Origin: Hysterangium stoloniferum
Taxonomy: Eukaryota > Basidiomycota > Agaricomycetes > Hysterangiales > Hysterangiaceae
Reading direction: 5' to 3'
Length of the DNA stretch: 64,000 nt
NCBI GenBank assembly: GCA_015178975.1
Contig: WHVD01000064.1
Span: forward strand, 241,001-305,000
Shown: piece after piece, positions 1 through 11,890 of the stretch
Position numbering within the stretch: the first letter of the stretch is position 1
How the letters are laid out: every line of letters starts with the position of its first letter
Position numbers and translations under genes: made by a program
The notes under the pieces: model-generated
What the model was told of the DNA's origin: nothing
The model's input: the letters and a program-made list of their open reading frames with translations, nothing else
Database searches by the model: none

Positions 1-430
1 CGTTGTGATGATTTTCCCGCGCGCCATGTAATCAAAGATGGCCAGTTTGATATTATTATATGTTTATTATAATAATATAAATATATATATTGCCTTGAAA
101 ATGCATGATTAATTCACATCGTGTTTTGTCGGCGTCGGAGTTTGAAATGTCATGTGAATATCACGTGATCACTCACGTGTTGTGAATAAGCGCTGAGTCA
201 CCGACATATTAATCAAAAAAGAATAAAAGTTAGAAATTCAATAACCTGCTCAATGTATAAGATAAAAATACAAAATAAATTGTATAAATTCAAGATAAAT
301 CAAGCAAATATTGTACAATTTTATCGTCGCAATATAATTACATTTAAATTCTCTTTTTCGCAATTTGTTAGGGGAATTGGTTTTAAAAAATGGAAAAAAC
401 TTAAAAATACATAACAGGTAGATTACCGGT
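1..430. other. AT-rich sequence without a recognisable gene
   Basis: I see no supportable coding region. The stretch is AT-rich, with runs such as TATAATAATATAAATATATA near 60-85, and has two CACGTG-type words at about 160-180. The first family-1 Gag codons are readable only from about 431, so this segment has replaced the 5' LTR and leader of the downstream retrotransposon. Confidence 0.5.
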
Positions 431-2078
431 ATCTTTATACGTGTACACTGGAAAGATCTCTATACGAAGCCTCTCCGACCCTCCCATTTGCCTACCACAG
501 CCTGCGACATAGGCTCATTCGCTACCGTGAGAAACGAGACAAGTTGTTCATGGAAGTTCTCCACTCGTATGACGATAGTACTCAAGTACCTGCTTCCCCG
601 GCTCACACATCCGAAACCTTCATTCGAGATCTCCAAGGATCCCCCGGCACTAGCTTTCTGTGCTCTCTCAACCATAAATCTATCCTCGAGAGTTTTCCCC
701 AGGATATGAGGGAGGAGATCTTGGGAAGACTCCATGAGAAATCTATTGCACCCATCCTTCTGGCCAGTGGAATCAAGACCCTCGGCGTATCACCCCAGGG
801 TGACTGCAGACCAGGAACTTCAAACAGACCACGAAGGAACGAAGAGCCAGATACTCCCCGCCGTCGAGTTGCTTTTGGGTCTCAAGTAGCTTCCCCCTTT
901 ACAACGGTTAGTCACTCCAACGCCCCTATTAGATCCATCACAAATCGAAACCGTTCTTCCTTTGCTACCACCTTCGTTGAAGGAATCACTGGACAAATAC
1001 CCGGAAGGGGAACTTCTTACCCGAACAACACTCTCCCACCTTTGCCAATTTCACAGGCCACCTTCTTTCCCCCTGGAGGACTGCCTGGGGATTCTTCTGA
1101 TGGGTCCAGTGATTCAGACCACAGAAGAGACTGGGACGAGAGAAGGTGAAACCCGAGAAACCCAGGAGGCCCAGCAGGTACTAATAAGAACACTAGGAGT
1201 GCCACTCCTGAGACCGACACTGGGAAGTTGACTTTGAACACCAACGATCTCAAAATCAAATGGTCTGATCTCCCAGAATATGACAGCTCACAATCTAAGG
1301 CACTGGACTACATAATGGACGTTATGAGCTTGTCAGAAATCTCAGAATCCATGACGATGATCCTAGGCATTGCTCTTCCCAGATGACTCAAAGGAAATGT
1401 GAAAGCCTGGTGGACTACTTTGGATCATGAGCATCGCACTGAATTCAGTCGATCGCACAGATCCTTTCTTTGGAGCATAGTCAAAGGGTTATTGGGTACA
1501 CGATGGTGTGAATCCTTGTCCTTAGAATGGGAAGAAATGAGGTTTCGCCAGCCCCACCACGACTGTGAAACCCCCATGCAGTATATTCAAAGAAGAGTTA
1601 AGCTCTACAGATTTCTATACGGATTCTACCAAGAAAAGGAAGAGGAGACTCGCCGGTTAATACTTACCCTGCCCACAGAATGGTTATACTTAATACAAGG
1701 GCAAGCCATTGATGACATCATGAGCCTACAAGCACATGCCAATAACTTACAGGAAGCTCTAATTAATGCCTGGAATCAAATGCATAGAGATAGATTTTGC
1801 CCCATTAGACCTTGGGTCATGGTCGCAGAAAAAAACGAATTAGAATTGGAGGCCCCAGAGCATACCCCAACTTCCCCCGATTCCACCCCCATCAGGTCCT
1901 CGCCAGTGAAGTAGATGACAAGGGCATGACGAAGACTCCCAGAGCAGGAAGGACCGATCCTACGCAAGGGAAATGACATGGGAAGCTTGTCTTCGAGAGG
2001 AGCGAGAAAAGGAGTAACACTAGACCTTCCAAGGAGTGTTGGATTTGTGGGAGTGCAGAACACTTCAAGATTGACTGT
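431..2078 (+). pseudogene. Broken gag, family 1
   Basis: Gag packages the element RNA into virus-like particles. An open frame from about 431 runs to a TGA at 1147. A second block at about 1228-1914, in the same frame, has the capsid-like helical segment (WWTTLDHEH, PMQYIQRRVKLYRFLYGF) and an internal TGA at 1384. A zinc knuckle of form CX2CX4HX4C (CWICGSAEHFKIDC) lies at 2037-2078 in a different frame, so at least one frameshift separates capsid from nucleocapsid. The real N-terminus is missing because the 5' end is truncated. Confidence 0.75.
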
Positions 2079-2089
2079 CCTCAGGTAAA

Positions 2090-2668
2090 ATGGCTCACTA
2101 TGTCTCGTTGAATCTATGCTCCAGGCAGAATCCTTCGGAGGAGGCAGAGGAGCAAAGACTATATGAGGCAGTTTATGGACTAAGTACAGGAACTCGAGTA
2201 TATAATGTCGAAAGTGAATTAATTTTCATTCCTGCTTATACTGCTACCCCTGAAGATCATGAAATAATTGAGAGGTCACCCGGAGATGAGGAACCCCGGC
2301 ATGGGGAAGTATACATTTCTATATCTCATGAGGATTTCGTTGAAAGGGGAGATTGTTTGGGAGTGCACTGTCAGCACCGTGAAGGTCTGTCAGGGCCTAA
2401 GAATTCTTCAAACAACATACCGCCATCGATTGAAGAAATCGTGGACGAGGAAATGTCTATCGATTGGGTTGCCTGCCTTAACGAGCAACGTCTAATAGAG
2501 GACATAAGAAACAATATGGAGGAGGAAACCTTTCCTTTGGACCCTGGACTTCCTCCTGACCTCTTGATCGGTGACAAATTGGACCCTGAGGGGGAAACAG
2601 ATGTGACCGTCTTGAACAGACGACTCCGTTGGAACGCTGAACTAGCCCTTAGAAAAGAGGTGAAATGA
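2090..2668 (+). pseudogene. Acidic linker between Gag knuckle and protease, family 1
   Basis: This 192-codon open segment lies directly after the zinc knuckle and ends 33 bp before the protease segment. It is rich in Glu and Asp and has no recognisable catalytic motif. It most likely encodes the variable linker between nucleocapsid and protease, now cut from both neighbours by stops. I assign no function beyond its position. Confidence 0.5.
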
Positions 2669-2701
2669 CCTAGAATACAATATCCCCAATCCAGTAAGCT
2701 A

Positions 2702-3541
2702 ATGAAAGAGGACGCCTCAATCATATACCAAAAGAGGGAGCCACTGGGAGGATATTCTAGTGTTGGCGTTTCAGCACTACATATACTTGGAGGAGTAGGG
2801 AATCCCAATTGGGAAGAACCAATCAAAATTAGACTGGATACCGGAGCCGATTTGTCCCTCATGTCAGAGGAATTCTACCAAGAACTGAAGGATCAGCTTA
2901 AGCTGAAGCAAGGACTTAAGCTGCGATTAATACAGCTTACCGGGAGTGCCCGAGTACTGGGTTATATTAACATTCCCATCTACCTTAGGGACGATAAAGG
3001 AACCCTGCTGCGATTTAATGCGGAACCCTACGTAGTACGAGGGATGACCGTACCTATCCTCTTAGGAGAAGACTTCCATATCAACTATGAGATAGGAACA
3101 TTGCAAGACCAACCCCTGGGATCAAGACTAATCCTCCCTGGGAGAGCAGGATTCATTCCTGCCAGCTCCTCCAACAAACCAGTCCTGTTGACCTTTTCAG
3201 TCAACAAGATCTCTCTGGAAGACAAACTAATCACGCCGACTAATCTAACATCCAAACCTGACAAGGGCATGCACACTGAGAGAGTCACGAGAGCCCTAGG
3301 AGATTGCATGATAGAACCCGAGGTGGTTAGGTTAATACCCATCTTTACCGGGGACCTAGAGGACGGGGAATGGATCGTGGAGGGCATAGTTTTACAGAAC
3401 AAAGATGGGACTATCCTCGCTGCTCCCACGACTGCTATCTCTAAAGAAAAGGGTGTGGTGCCACTGGCTAATCCGACCTTAACTCCTCAAACTATCAGAA
3501 GAGGAGAGATCATAGGTCTAATTCACGACGCCCGAGCCTAG
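2702..3541 (+). pseudogene. Retropepsin (aspartic protease) segment of pol, family 1
   Basis: A 279-codon segment contains the aspartic protease motif LDTGADLS (DTGAD at 2837-2851). The second retropepsin signature follows about 70 residues later as VPILLGEDFH. The enzyme would cleave the Gag-Pol polyprotein as a dimer. This segment is uninterrupted, but it is separated by stops from the linker upstream and from RT downstream, so it is part of a dead polyprotein. Confidence 0.8.
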
Positions 3542-3562
3542 GCCCAAAAGCCTCGATCCCGA

Positions 3563-6010
3563 GTGGAAGAGGAATCGATGCGAGTCGCAAACTCAAAGAT
3601 CACCCATTTCATAGAAAGCATCTCCAAGCTGGAAGCAGACAACACCTCCAGTCCTCAACCATCTGTGGTATCCTCAGGGAACGAGATGGTAGATGACTTT
3701 GATCCCACAGGCCCAAAGACTTCGGAAGTTCCTTCCTTGGAGAAGCTTTCCTCGGAGGATCTGCATAAATTGGTCAACTTAGGACCTGACGTCCCTCCTG
3801 ACATTATGCCTCACCTTAGGGCAATATTGACTAAGAACGTGCAAGTGTTTGGAGTTGACAGAAGACTGGGCCAGGTAGACAGCAAGGCCACTATCCTGCT
3901 GAAAACTGATGTGCAACCAGTGTCTGTACTGATGTTTCCAATTTCCCCTGCCAACAGGAAGGTTATAGATGAGCAAATGGACACCTGGTTCCAACAAGGA
4001 GTCATCGAGCCTTCAAAAAGCCCTTGGGGAGCACCTGCCTTCATAGTCTATGGAGGATATCTGAAAACTATTAAGTATACCAAATTCTAATATACTCTAA
4101 AGGTCATTTAAACATCTGGGATGTGATTCAAACATAATTTGGTTTTTAAAACTTTCAAAAAGTTTTAAACTCTCTCATACATTACAAACTAAAGAATCTT
4201 TCTGGACACGAGTAGACAATAAAAAAAATTAGTAGTTTGAAACACTAATACTTTTAAAAAGTAGATACCTTTAGATAGTCCATTCCATGCATATGTATAT
4301 CATTGGCACCTCTAAATACATATGTATTACTTCGGAATGGATCTGTCAATCTGAACAGATTTCTACTTGATTCAACATACCCAGAATATATAGGTAATTT
4401 CACTTAATAAAGAAGGCCATAGGATGAAAAATTTCCAATGACATCTCATATATTTTACTAGGAAATAACTACATTACAGCTTTTAAAAGACAAAGTACTA
4501 ATAAAAGTATTAGTAGACATCTGTAAAAGGAAGGAAATTATATACAATAGAATTTGTTAAATAACTATGGGTTGTATAAGATGTAATATGGAGAACTATT
4601 TCTGATGGTTGTTTTTTGATGATATAATTGTTTCAGAATAGATATTACTATTTAAAGATGGTGTTTTGTAAAAATAAGACTTTTATTAGTAAATATTTGA
4701 GACTATAGTAATTATAAACACCCTCCTATCATAATAATAAGCCTCACGTGGTCATTGATCATCAAAAACTGAACAGCCTTACTATCCCAGACGAGTTCCC
4801 CTTGCCCCGACAATCAGAAATTATGCAAGCACTCTTGGGATCCAATGTTTTATCTTCGTTTGATGCCCTAGCTGGTTTTACCCAACTAGAAATGCTGGAG
4901 GAAGACTGACACAAAACGGCCTTTCGATCACATCGAGGACTATGGCAATTTAGAAGGATGCCTTTCAGATTGAGGAACAGACCTTCCATTTTCCAGTGAG
5001 TCATGCAAAACACGCTGGCACCCTATCTGTGGATATTCTGTCTAGTCTACATAGATGATATAGTAATCTTTTCTAAGACCTGGGAGGATCATATCGAACA
5101 CCTGGACCGAGTATTACAAGCAATAATTTCAGCTGGCATCACTCTTTCTCCCAAAAAATGCTATGTAGGCTACAACTCTATTCTCCTTCTTGGACACAAG
5201 GTGTCACGGTTAGGCTTTTCAACCTACCAAGAGAAAGTACGAGCCATATTGGAACTAGCAACCCCAACTAAGGTGTCTGAGCTTCAACGTTTTCTGGGTA
5301 TGGTATTGTACTTCTCGGCTTACATACCCTTCTATGCATGGACTGTATCCCCACTCTTCTCGCTACTCAAAAAGGGCACACAATGGTCTTGGGGAGTAGA
5401 CCAGGAATGAGCCTTTAACGATGTCAAGGCAGCCCTGAGCTCTTCTCCAGTTCTAGCACATCCCGCAATTGGAATGCCCTACCATCTCTACATGGACGCC
5501 TCTGACTTCATCCTAGGCTGCTGTCTGCAGCAAGTACAAAAAATGACTCTACGGGATCTAAAGAACATGAAGATCTATACCCAAGTGAAATCAGCATTCG
5601 AGCAGTCAAAACCAGTGCCAACATTCGTCACCCATTTTAAGACCAAGGTTCCCGAGATCACTTGGATGGACTCCTGGGCAAAAACATTTGAGGATACTTG
5701 CGTTACAGTAGAGCGGGTTATTGATTACTGGAGTCGTACTCTCAAGAAACCAGAACACAACTATTCAGCCACAGAGCGGGAAGCATTAGCTGCTAAGGAA
5801 GGCCTGGTTCATTTTCAACCATTCGTGGAAGGGGAGCACATACTCCTCATAACGGACCATGCCGCTTTACAATGGGTCAGGTCATACGAGAACACCAATC
5901 GACGACTGGCCACATGGGGGGCAGTGTATGCAGCGTACCCAGGCCTCGAAATACTACATCATGCTGGACGAGTACACAGTAACATCGATCCCCTATCTAG
6001 ACTACCATGA
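3563..6010 (+). pseudogene. Reverse transcriptase-RNase H, family 1, split by a MITE
   Basis: The RT N-terminal part (PANRKVIDEQ, GVIEPSKSPWGAPAFIVY) ends at 4051. The reading frame resumes at 4730 with KPHVVIDHQKLN, then the active site YIDD at 5048-5059 (VYIDDIVIFSKTWEDH). RNase H follows at 5474-6010 (YMDASDFILG, YSATEREALAAKE, TDHAALQW, DPLSRLP). Removing 4052-4729 joins the two halves in frame. Further damage includes TGA codons at 4907 (in EED*HKT), 4998 and 5408. The TGAs that replace expected Trp or Arg codons are consistent with G:C to A:T transitions. Confidence 0.85.
4052..4726. mobile_element. MITE copy 1 (~675 bp, TSD TAT, GGAGG termini)
   Basis: This AT-rich non-coding insertion splits family-1 RT. 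It is flanked by TAT on both sides (4049-4051 and 4727-4729), starts GGAGGATAT and ends with the imperfect inverse (ACACCCTCC). The inverted ends can be followed for roughly 20-45 bp with many A/G differences. Removing the element plus one TAT (678 bp) restores the RT frame exactly. A second insertion with the same termini, TSD and length (676 bp) is at 15190-15865. The class is unsettled: a 3-bp duplication suggests PIF/Harbinger, but TAT is not the usual TTA/TAA. Confidence 0.85.
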
Positions 6011-6022
6011 GTACCCCACTCA

Positions 6023-7783
6023 GTGAGTCCAGCTGGAGATGATCTCCCGACAATCATGTCAAGCTCGCTCAGCAAGGGAACTGAGGAGAAACCACAAGAG
6101 GATAATCCCACGAGGAGAGCCATCTTTGCTACACAACGAGAACTAGTAGAACCCATCGGAACCCCAGAGGACACCCCACAAACTGAATGGGATTTGTATA
6201 ACCTCCCCAGAGACGATAAAGTGGATGAATCGCAATTCTGTTTGTTAAACCCTCAGCTGCTCGTAAGCATCAACGAAAGATTCCTAAAAGAGTTCTCGGA
6301 AGGGTATCAGAAGGACCCCGCCTTCAGAAGCTACTGTGTTGAGGAACCGAAATCCCCAAATGCTGTAGCTACCCCCTCACATTTCTTCATCGGAGAAAAG
6401 GGACTGTTGTCTTTTCATGATTCGGACTGGAAAAGTCGGATCTGTGTTCCTAACAATATGACAACCACAATTCTAAAGCTGATACATGATAATCCCTTCG
6501 AAGGAGCTCACGCAGGAGGGCATAGACTATTCCTGCTCATGAAAGACCGCTTCTTCTGACCTAGAATGTTACAGGATTGTGCGGCGTATGCTCGCAGTTG
6601 TGACACCTGTCAGAAGATGAAAATCGATCACTCCGCACTGCAGGGAGCCCTCAGACCAGCTGATGTACCTTCTAAGCCATTCGAAGTAGTCTCCATGGAT
6701 CTCATAACTGGATTACCAACTTCCAGCAGCGACTTTTACTCGGCCATTTTCATGGTGGTTGACAAGCTGACACACTTCGTTATCTGTGAATGCACCTTTT
6801 CTAACTTGTCCGCCGAAGGATTCGCACAGATCTTCATAAACTGAGTGGTGTCTCCTTTCAGACTACCCTCCAGGATTATCTGTGATAAAGACAAAAGGTG
6901 GACCTGTAGGTTCTGGAGGGAGGTTTGCAAGATATATGGAACCGCTCTAGCAGTCTCTTCTTCTCACCACCCTCAGACGGACAGGCAGACAGAAAATATG
7001 AACGCCACCCTCAAACAAATGCTGAGGGCTTACTGCTCATCAGCCAAGGAAGAATGGTCGAAATGGATTGGGATAGTAGCCAACACTTACAACTCCACCG
7101 TTCATAGTTCGACTAACTACACTCCCGCCTTCCTCTTAATGGGGTACCTACCGAGGGGAATGTCCAGGGTACTAGGAGGAGATGATCCTATATGTAGTTC
7201 CCAGGGAACTGTCTGAAAGTCCTATGGCGGACTCATGGATCGTGGAATTGGAAAGTCACAGACAAATGGCGAGGGACTCAATCGCCCGAGCACAAGAGAC
7301 CCAAGCTCAATCCTACAACAAGCATCGAAAACCGGTCAAGGAAATCTTGGAGGGGGATCTAGTATTAGTCAACCCCCATTCCTTAGAATTGGTAGAAATT
7401 AAGGGTAGTGGAAGGAAACTAATCCAAAGATGCATCGGACCATTTCAGGTCCTGGAAAAAATTAATCCCCAAGTCTTTAGACTCAAAATACCCCCAGAGT
7501 ACCAAATGCACCCCGTCATTAATCGAGCCCACCTTAAGAAATATCACTCGTCCCCGGAAGTGTTTGGCCTTAGGGAACTACTCAAGAACCCCAGAGAGCT
7601 AAGTTCAAATGAGGAAGAATACGAAGTCGAACCCATTACTGGCCACATGAAACTTTGAAATTGTCTGCTTTTTCGAATCAGGTGGAAAGGCTATGGACCT
7701 GAGGAGGACTCCTGGCTAAACAGCACTGACCTCCGAAACGCCCCAGCTCTACTCAGAGTATACAAGACGCTGCATCGGATTTG
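6023..7783 (+). pseudogene. Integrase with C-terminal chromodomain, family 1
   Basis: The HHCC zinc domain runs over about 6480-6620 (HDNPFEGAHAGGHR, then CAAYARSCDTCQKMK), broken by a TGA at 6557. The catalytic core follows: first Asp in VSMDLITGLP (about 6697), second in IICDKDKRW (about 6880), Glu in DRQTENMN (about 6995). A GPF-type module (GPFQVLEKINPQVFRLKIP) lies at about 7438. A chromodomain (VEPITGH ... RIRWKGYGPEEDSWL, about 7615-7730) is split by a stop at 7656. Chromodomains tether integration to modified histone tails, which defines chromoviruses. Stops at 6842 and 7214 also break the frame. Confidence 0.85.
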
Positions 7784-8102
7784 ATGATGGGTATATGCAA
7801 TCTCACCAAGAACCTGGAACCACTTCCCTCCCCAAGAATGCAGTCTATTTTCTTTACTCTATTCAACAATCAACTCTAATTTTAACTTTTATTTCCTTTT
7901 TCCAAAATTCGACTTTGGTCACCTCGCCTTCACTCCATGACCACCAACCTCTAGTCTATCACCTCCTCACCTCGTGCCAGTAACCGAGCGGAGTCCTAAT
8001 CCCTAAGGGTACAAAAGATGTACAGTCACTTAAGAATCTCTGACCTCTCTTTATCTTCAACCACTACCACCACACAACACCCGTACGACCCGCAATCATA
8101 AC
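7784..8102. other. Spacer between pol and the extra ORF of family 1
   Basis: About 320 bp of C/T-rich sequence without a convincing coding frame. It separates the end of the broken chromodomain from the ATG at 8103 and could hold a promoter or splice acceptor for the downstream ORF. I see no decisive element. Confidence 0.4.
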
Positions 8103-10112
8103 ATGTCCCAACCACCTCTCTCAAAGTCCAAATTCCCGAAGTTTAAAAGGATCCCACGAACACCTGCCACTGAGCATCTATGGAATTCTGCCACCACCTC
8201 CTCGGGACCACCTTGCACTGAAATAGTCGAGCACCCTTTCTCTTACCACAAGGCCTCCACTTCTAATTCCTCGAGCTATTCTTCAATACACTGGAGATCA
8301 GCAGAGCCTACCTCAAGGGTCGTCCACGATTCTCAAGGGCCGCCTCGCACCGAAATGGTCGAGACACCCACTCCTTGTAACCAGGCCCCTCCCTCCAGAT
8401 GTTGGGACCTAAAGGACATCCCTTGGGACGGACCCCCCGCTCAAACCTCCCCAGCCCCTTCACCCGAGGAAGTAGCCCGGAAATGTCGTGAAAAGGAGGA
8501 GTGTCACGCCCAAAACCAACAGGAGCTCAGGGAACTTAAAAGAAAGAGGAGGGAGAAGTTCGTGCAAGATCGGGTAGCCAGGGGAGGAATGGAGGGAGTA
8601 CCCTCAAAGGCCCAAAGGAGAGAGAGCAGGATTCAGGAGGGCTACACCCCTATCACACCAATTCTCCCTCCCCCAGGGATGAAATGGGCAGACTTCATAG
8701 AGACCGAGGAGAGTGATAACAGAACCCCCTGCATACATGCCACTGGAGCTAAAAGCCGGAAAGGGAAGGATGGTACTACCTTTTACGATTGGGAACTGGT
8801 CAGACGGATCAAACTCCGAAGTATCAAGCTGACTCAAGGAGATGAAAAGGAACCACTCTCAGGGACCAATCCTCCTCAGGGACCAGCAGAGAAAAGGTTT
8901 CGGGTCAGCCCCACCAACTCTTCTTCAGACTCGGAGGACAGTGACAGCACCTATCCACGATACAGGGTGAAGTATCTGGGGGAGGACTCGTTCGAAGGGT
9001 TCTTACTACCAAAGCCCATACACTTCGTCTCTAGTGATCCAAATCAAAGAAGGGAACTTAAACCAACTGTCAGAATATGGCGTGGGTATCGACCAAACAA
9101 GACCTTGACCACCATCGCCACGGAAAACCCCATCCAACCCTCTCCCACACCTCCCCCTCTATCCGTTCCCACCCCAGAGTTACAGGAGCGTACACCACCA
9201 CAGTTACAAGACTCCTTGGACCACCCCCTGAACCTTCAGCCTTCTATGCCTGCCACTACCCGTGAGCTGCCGACAGCTCCATACCAATCAGAACAGGCCT
9301 GCGATGTTGTAATGCTCGACCCTCCAATCGTCGAGCCACCCTCCACATCTACTCCCTCGAGCAAAAAGGCCAGTGGGACACAAAGAGTCTCCCATCCAAT
9401 CAAACTGGAGGTCCGGGAGACAATGATAAGCAGGAACAAGGCTGACAGCAACATTTGGGTGCGAATAGCAATCAACTACCACTCGGCACAGTTCACCACC
9501 AGCAGGGTCCCAAGTCAGCTACTGCCCACGCTACAGCCACCCTTGCTAGAGGGGAAACTAATCGACTGCAGAGGACTCGCATCACTGGAAGAGACCATGG
9601 TCGACTTTTACCTGCTTATAAATGACATGGCAGAGGCGGAGGAGCTGCAAAGCATCGTTTCAGGGATCAAGCTGTCACCATTCAGACAGCTGTTGGCGAA
9701 CTTCCCTTGCACCCCTCCCGAATCTTCAATCTCTACCCCCCTTACCGACCTTGTCGATCTACTGGAGGAGTTACTTCCTGCTAGTGACAACCAGATAAAC
9801 CCTGATTGTGTGACCATGGACAGTACCACTCCCCAGCAGACAGCACCTCATTTCCTTTCGCAACTGGACCTCAACTCAGCTGACAGGATTTGCCTCATCA
9901 TCAGGACGCGACAAAACATCTATGGCCACTGGGGATCCATGGTGCACAAAGCGGGACAATTGTCTCCCAACTCTCGCGACTTGAAGCTCTGTGATATTGT
10001 AGGTCCCCTCCATAACAAGCAGGAGGAATGGAGTCAAGCAATACTACAGCTAGGGGGTTCTGACAAAGAAGCATGGGGAGGAGTCCCCAGTAGGCTGCAA
10101 GACTTTGCATGA
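8103..10112 (+). CDS. Intact extra ORF of chromovirus family 1, function unknown
   Basis: An uninterrupted 669-codon ORF from ATG at 8103 to TGA at 10112 sits between pol and the purine tract, where some LTR elements carry a third ORF. The product is Pro/Ser/Thr-rich. Residues about 125-170 form a basic, Glu/Lys/Arg-rich stretch likely to be coiled coil (EEVARKCREKEEC ... ELKRKRREKFVQDR). Residues about 285-305 are acidic-serine (SSSDSEDSDST). There is no signal peptide or membrane segment, so it is not an obvious envelope protein. I do not recognise the family. It is striking that it is intact while gag and pol are broken. It could be an accessory or second Gag-like protein, or a captured host gene. 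Confidence 0.7.
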   Translation: MSQPPLSKSKFPKFKRIPRTPATEHLWNSATTSSGPPCTEIVEHPFSYHKASTSNSSSYSSIHWRSAEPTSRVVHDSQGPPRTEMVETPTPCNQAPPSRCWDLKDIPWDGPPAQTSPAPSPEEVARKCREKEECHAQNQQELRELKRKRREKFVQDRVARGGMEGVPSKAQRRESRIQEGYTPITPILPPPGMKWADFIETEESDNRTPCIHATGAKSRKGKDGTTFYDWELVRRIKLRSIKLTQGDEKEPLSGTNPPQGPAEKRFRVSPTNSSSDSEDSDSTYPRYRVKYLGEDSFEGFLLPKPIHFVSSDPNQRRELKPTVRIWRGYRPNKTLTTIATENPIQPSPTPPPLSVPTPELQERTPPQLQDSLDHPLNLQPSMPATTRELPTAPYQSEQACDVVMLDPPIVEPPSTSTPSSKKASGTQRVSHPIKLEVRETMISRNKADSNIWVRIAINYHSAQFTTSRVPSQLLPTLQPPLLEGKLIDCRGLASLEETMVDFYLLINDMAEAEELQSIVSGIKLSPFRQLLANFPCTPPESSISTPLTDLVDLLEELLPASDNQINPDCVTMDSTTPQQTAPHFLSQLDLNSADRICLIIRTRQNIYGHWGSMVHKAGQLSPNSRDLKLCDIVGPLHNKQEEWSQAILQLGGSDKEAWGGVPSRLQDFA

Positions 10113-10138
10113 CATGGTCCTCCGAACTGGGGGGGCAC

Positions 10139-10782
10139 TGTGAAGGATAGGTCACATAGGAGGCGTGACTGAAGACTCTAAGCCTTACCCCTTAGCCGCT
10201 TTATAATTCCATTATTTCCTTTATGTTTTATATTTTTTATTCTCTTTTCTATCACTCATAAATATGGGTCATACCCCTTTTATTAGTTCGAGAGTCCATG
10301 TATGCTTGTGGGCGCTCTAGCCCACAAGAAGCATGCGCATGTCACAGTAGTAGTCACACGCAAGAAACTTAGACACTTTTCAACCCCAACAACCATCACC
10401 TGCACACGCAAGTACTGGTTCGGGGTCTTGTCTAAAACAAACCTTCACTCTATCTCTCTTCCCATATCAGCAGTAACTACACTTCGCACTGTAACAGTTG
10501 AAGTTAGTTACTACTATTCAACTCGACTTCAAGCTCTTGCTTCACGCAGTAAGAATATCCATTGTAGCTCGCTTTCTTAGGATATTCTCTCTCTCTTGCA
10601 ATATATACTCTCTCTCATCTACTTGGCCATCGACCCAGCTAGCTACACAGTCGGATCACACCATAAGGTCAATCCGTCCTTGTAATTATCTATTGATCAC
10701 ACCTTAAAGGTCGATTGTAATCTACATTATAACTACTAGTCGATTGTATTTTGCACTATTGTTAGTCGATAACAATTGCACA
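10139..10782 (+). repeat. LTR of family 1 (3')
   Basis: The LTR begins TGTGAAGG directly after a G-rich purine tract (CTGGGGGGGCAC) and ends TTGCACA, giving TG...CA ends over 644 bp. It contains T-rich stretches, a TATA-like AATATATACT at about 10600 and repeated GTCGAT words in the last 100 bp. No second copy is visible in the window. The right boundary abuts Gag-coding sequence of family 2 within a few bases, so the exact end is uncertain. Confidence 0.6.
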
Positions 10783-10789
10783 TTGAGTG

Positions 10790-11890
10790 GTAAACTACTC
10801 GACCCTTTACACTCTGAAAACACCACAACCAGAACCCTCCAAAGAATCCCACTTTGTGGAAATAACTGGCGATGCTGAAGAAGTTACTGAAGCCACTGAA
10901 CCTGAAGCACCTGAAGAGGTTAACAATCAGTCAGCTCTGGGACCTGAACCTGAGGATAGTGACCAGTCTATACCTCAAGCCAGTGGTCCTATGAAGTCCA
11001 CAAAACAAAAACTGGATTTCACTCCCGACAAAGCATGGGAATTGTTCTCAGGTACCTTAGGATCCCTTAACAATTTTCTTAAAAACAATACTAAGGAAAA
11101 GGAACTTGGGCAAACTTGAGTCAATAAACCCAAACCATTTACTGGCTCAAACCCAAAGAAATTACCAACATTTCTTATGCAATGTCGATTCAACTTTCGG
11201 GACCCCCCAGCTGCTTTTGCAATGGATGACTGAAAGGTAAATTTTGTGCTCTCTTACCTCAAGGATTCCGCAGCAGCCTGATTTGAACCTGCATTTTCCA
11301 GCCTCACTTCCAAAGATCCTGATTGGCTTCATGATTGGGATGCTTTCATTGAGGAACTCAAAACAAACTTTGGTCCCTATGACCAAACCAGCGATGCTGA
11401 GGCTGTGCTTTCTAATCTCAAAATGAAAGACACCCAATGCATTACTGACGACATCATCCAGTTTAACAACCTTGCTGCGCATTGCGACTGGGGTGATTTG
11501 GCCCTCCATTACCAGTTCTACTCCAGCCTCCCATCCCACCACAAAGACAAAGTTTCCAAAGGGGAGACCAGTAAGCCGAAGACTCTCCCACTCATGCATC
11601 TAAAGGCCCAAAATGCAGATGCCCAATATTGGGAACAATGCTCAGAAATCAATCACAAGAACCCATTGGACAAAGAATCATCAGACAACAAGAATACCAA
11701 CAAGACTGGTAATCAAAACACCAACAATACTGGCAACTCGAACTCTAATAAGAAGTCCAACAATAAGGGTTCCAATGACAAAAAGGGCAAAGGCAAACAG
11801 TCGAATAAGTCACAAGACAAGGACAAGCCTGACCTTATTGGCAAACTTGGCTCTGACGTCAAGCTCCTACCACAAGAGAAGCAATGCTGA
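10790..11890 (+). pseudogene. Broken gag, family 2 copy A
   Basis: Blocks at 10790-11119, 11120-11400 and 11405-11890 match, in order, the Gag blocks of the minus-strand copy at 45300-46468 (KLDFTPDKAWELFSGTLGSL; LKMKDTQCITD; LPHLKAQNADAQYWEQ-like end; Asn/Lys-rich tail). A TGA in KDSAAA*FEP is TGG in the other copy, which shows directly a Trp codon lost by transition. The C-terminal tail (NKTGNQNTNNTGNSNSNKKS) is low-complexity and basic. Confidence 0.8.

Larger units (their letters stand above)
431..10782 (+). mobile_element. Decayed Ty3/gypsy chromovirus, family 1 (5' truncated)
   Basis: The order gag, protease, RT, RNase H, integrase, chromodomain, extra ORF, purine tract, LTR identifies a Ty3/gypsy chromovirus. 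No 5' LTR is visible; Gag-like sequence starts abruptly near 431. The 3' end is a G-rich purine tract at about 10128-10136 followed by a TGTG...CACA LTR. Gag and pol contain several stops and frameshifts, and RT is split by a MITE at 4052-4726. The element is therefore dead, apart from an intact ORF at 8103-10112. Confidence 0.85.

Noticed and set aside
8604..8837. Minus-strand frames opposite the 669-codon ORF
   Set aside because: Short, no domain, no splice support; shadow frames of the real ORF.
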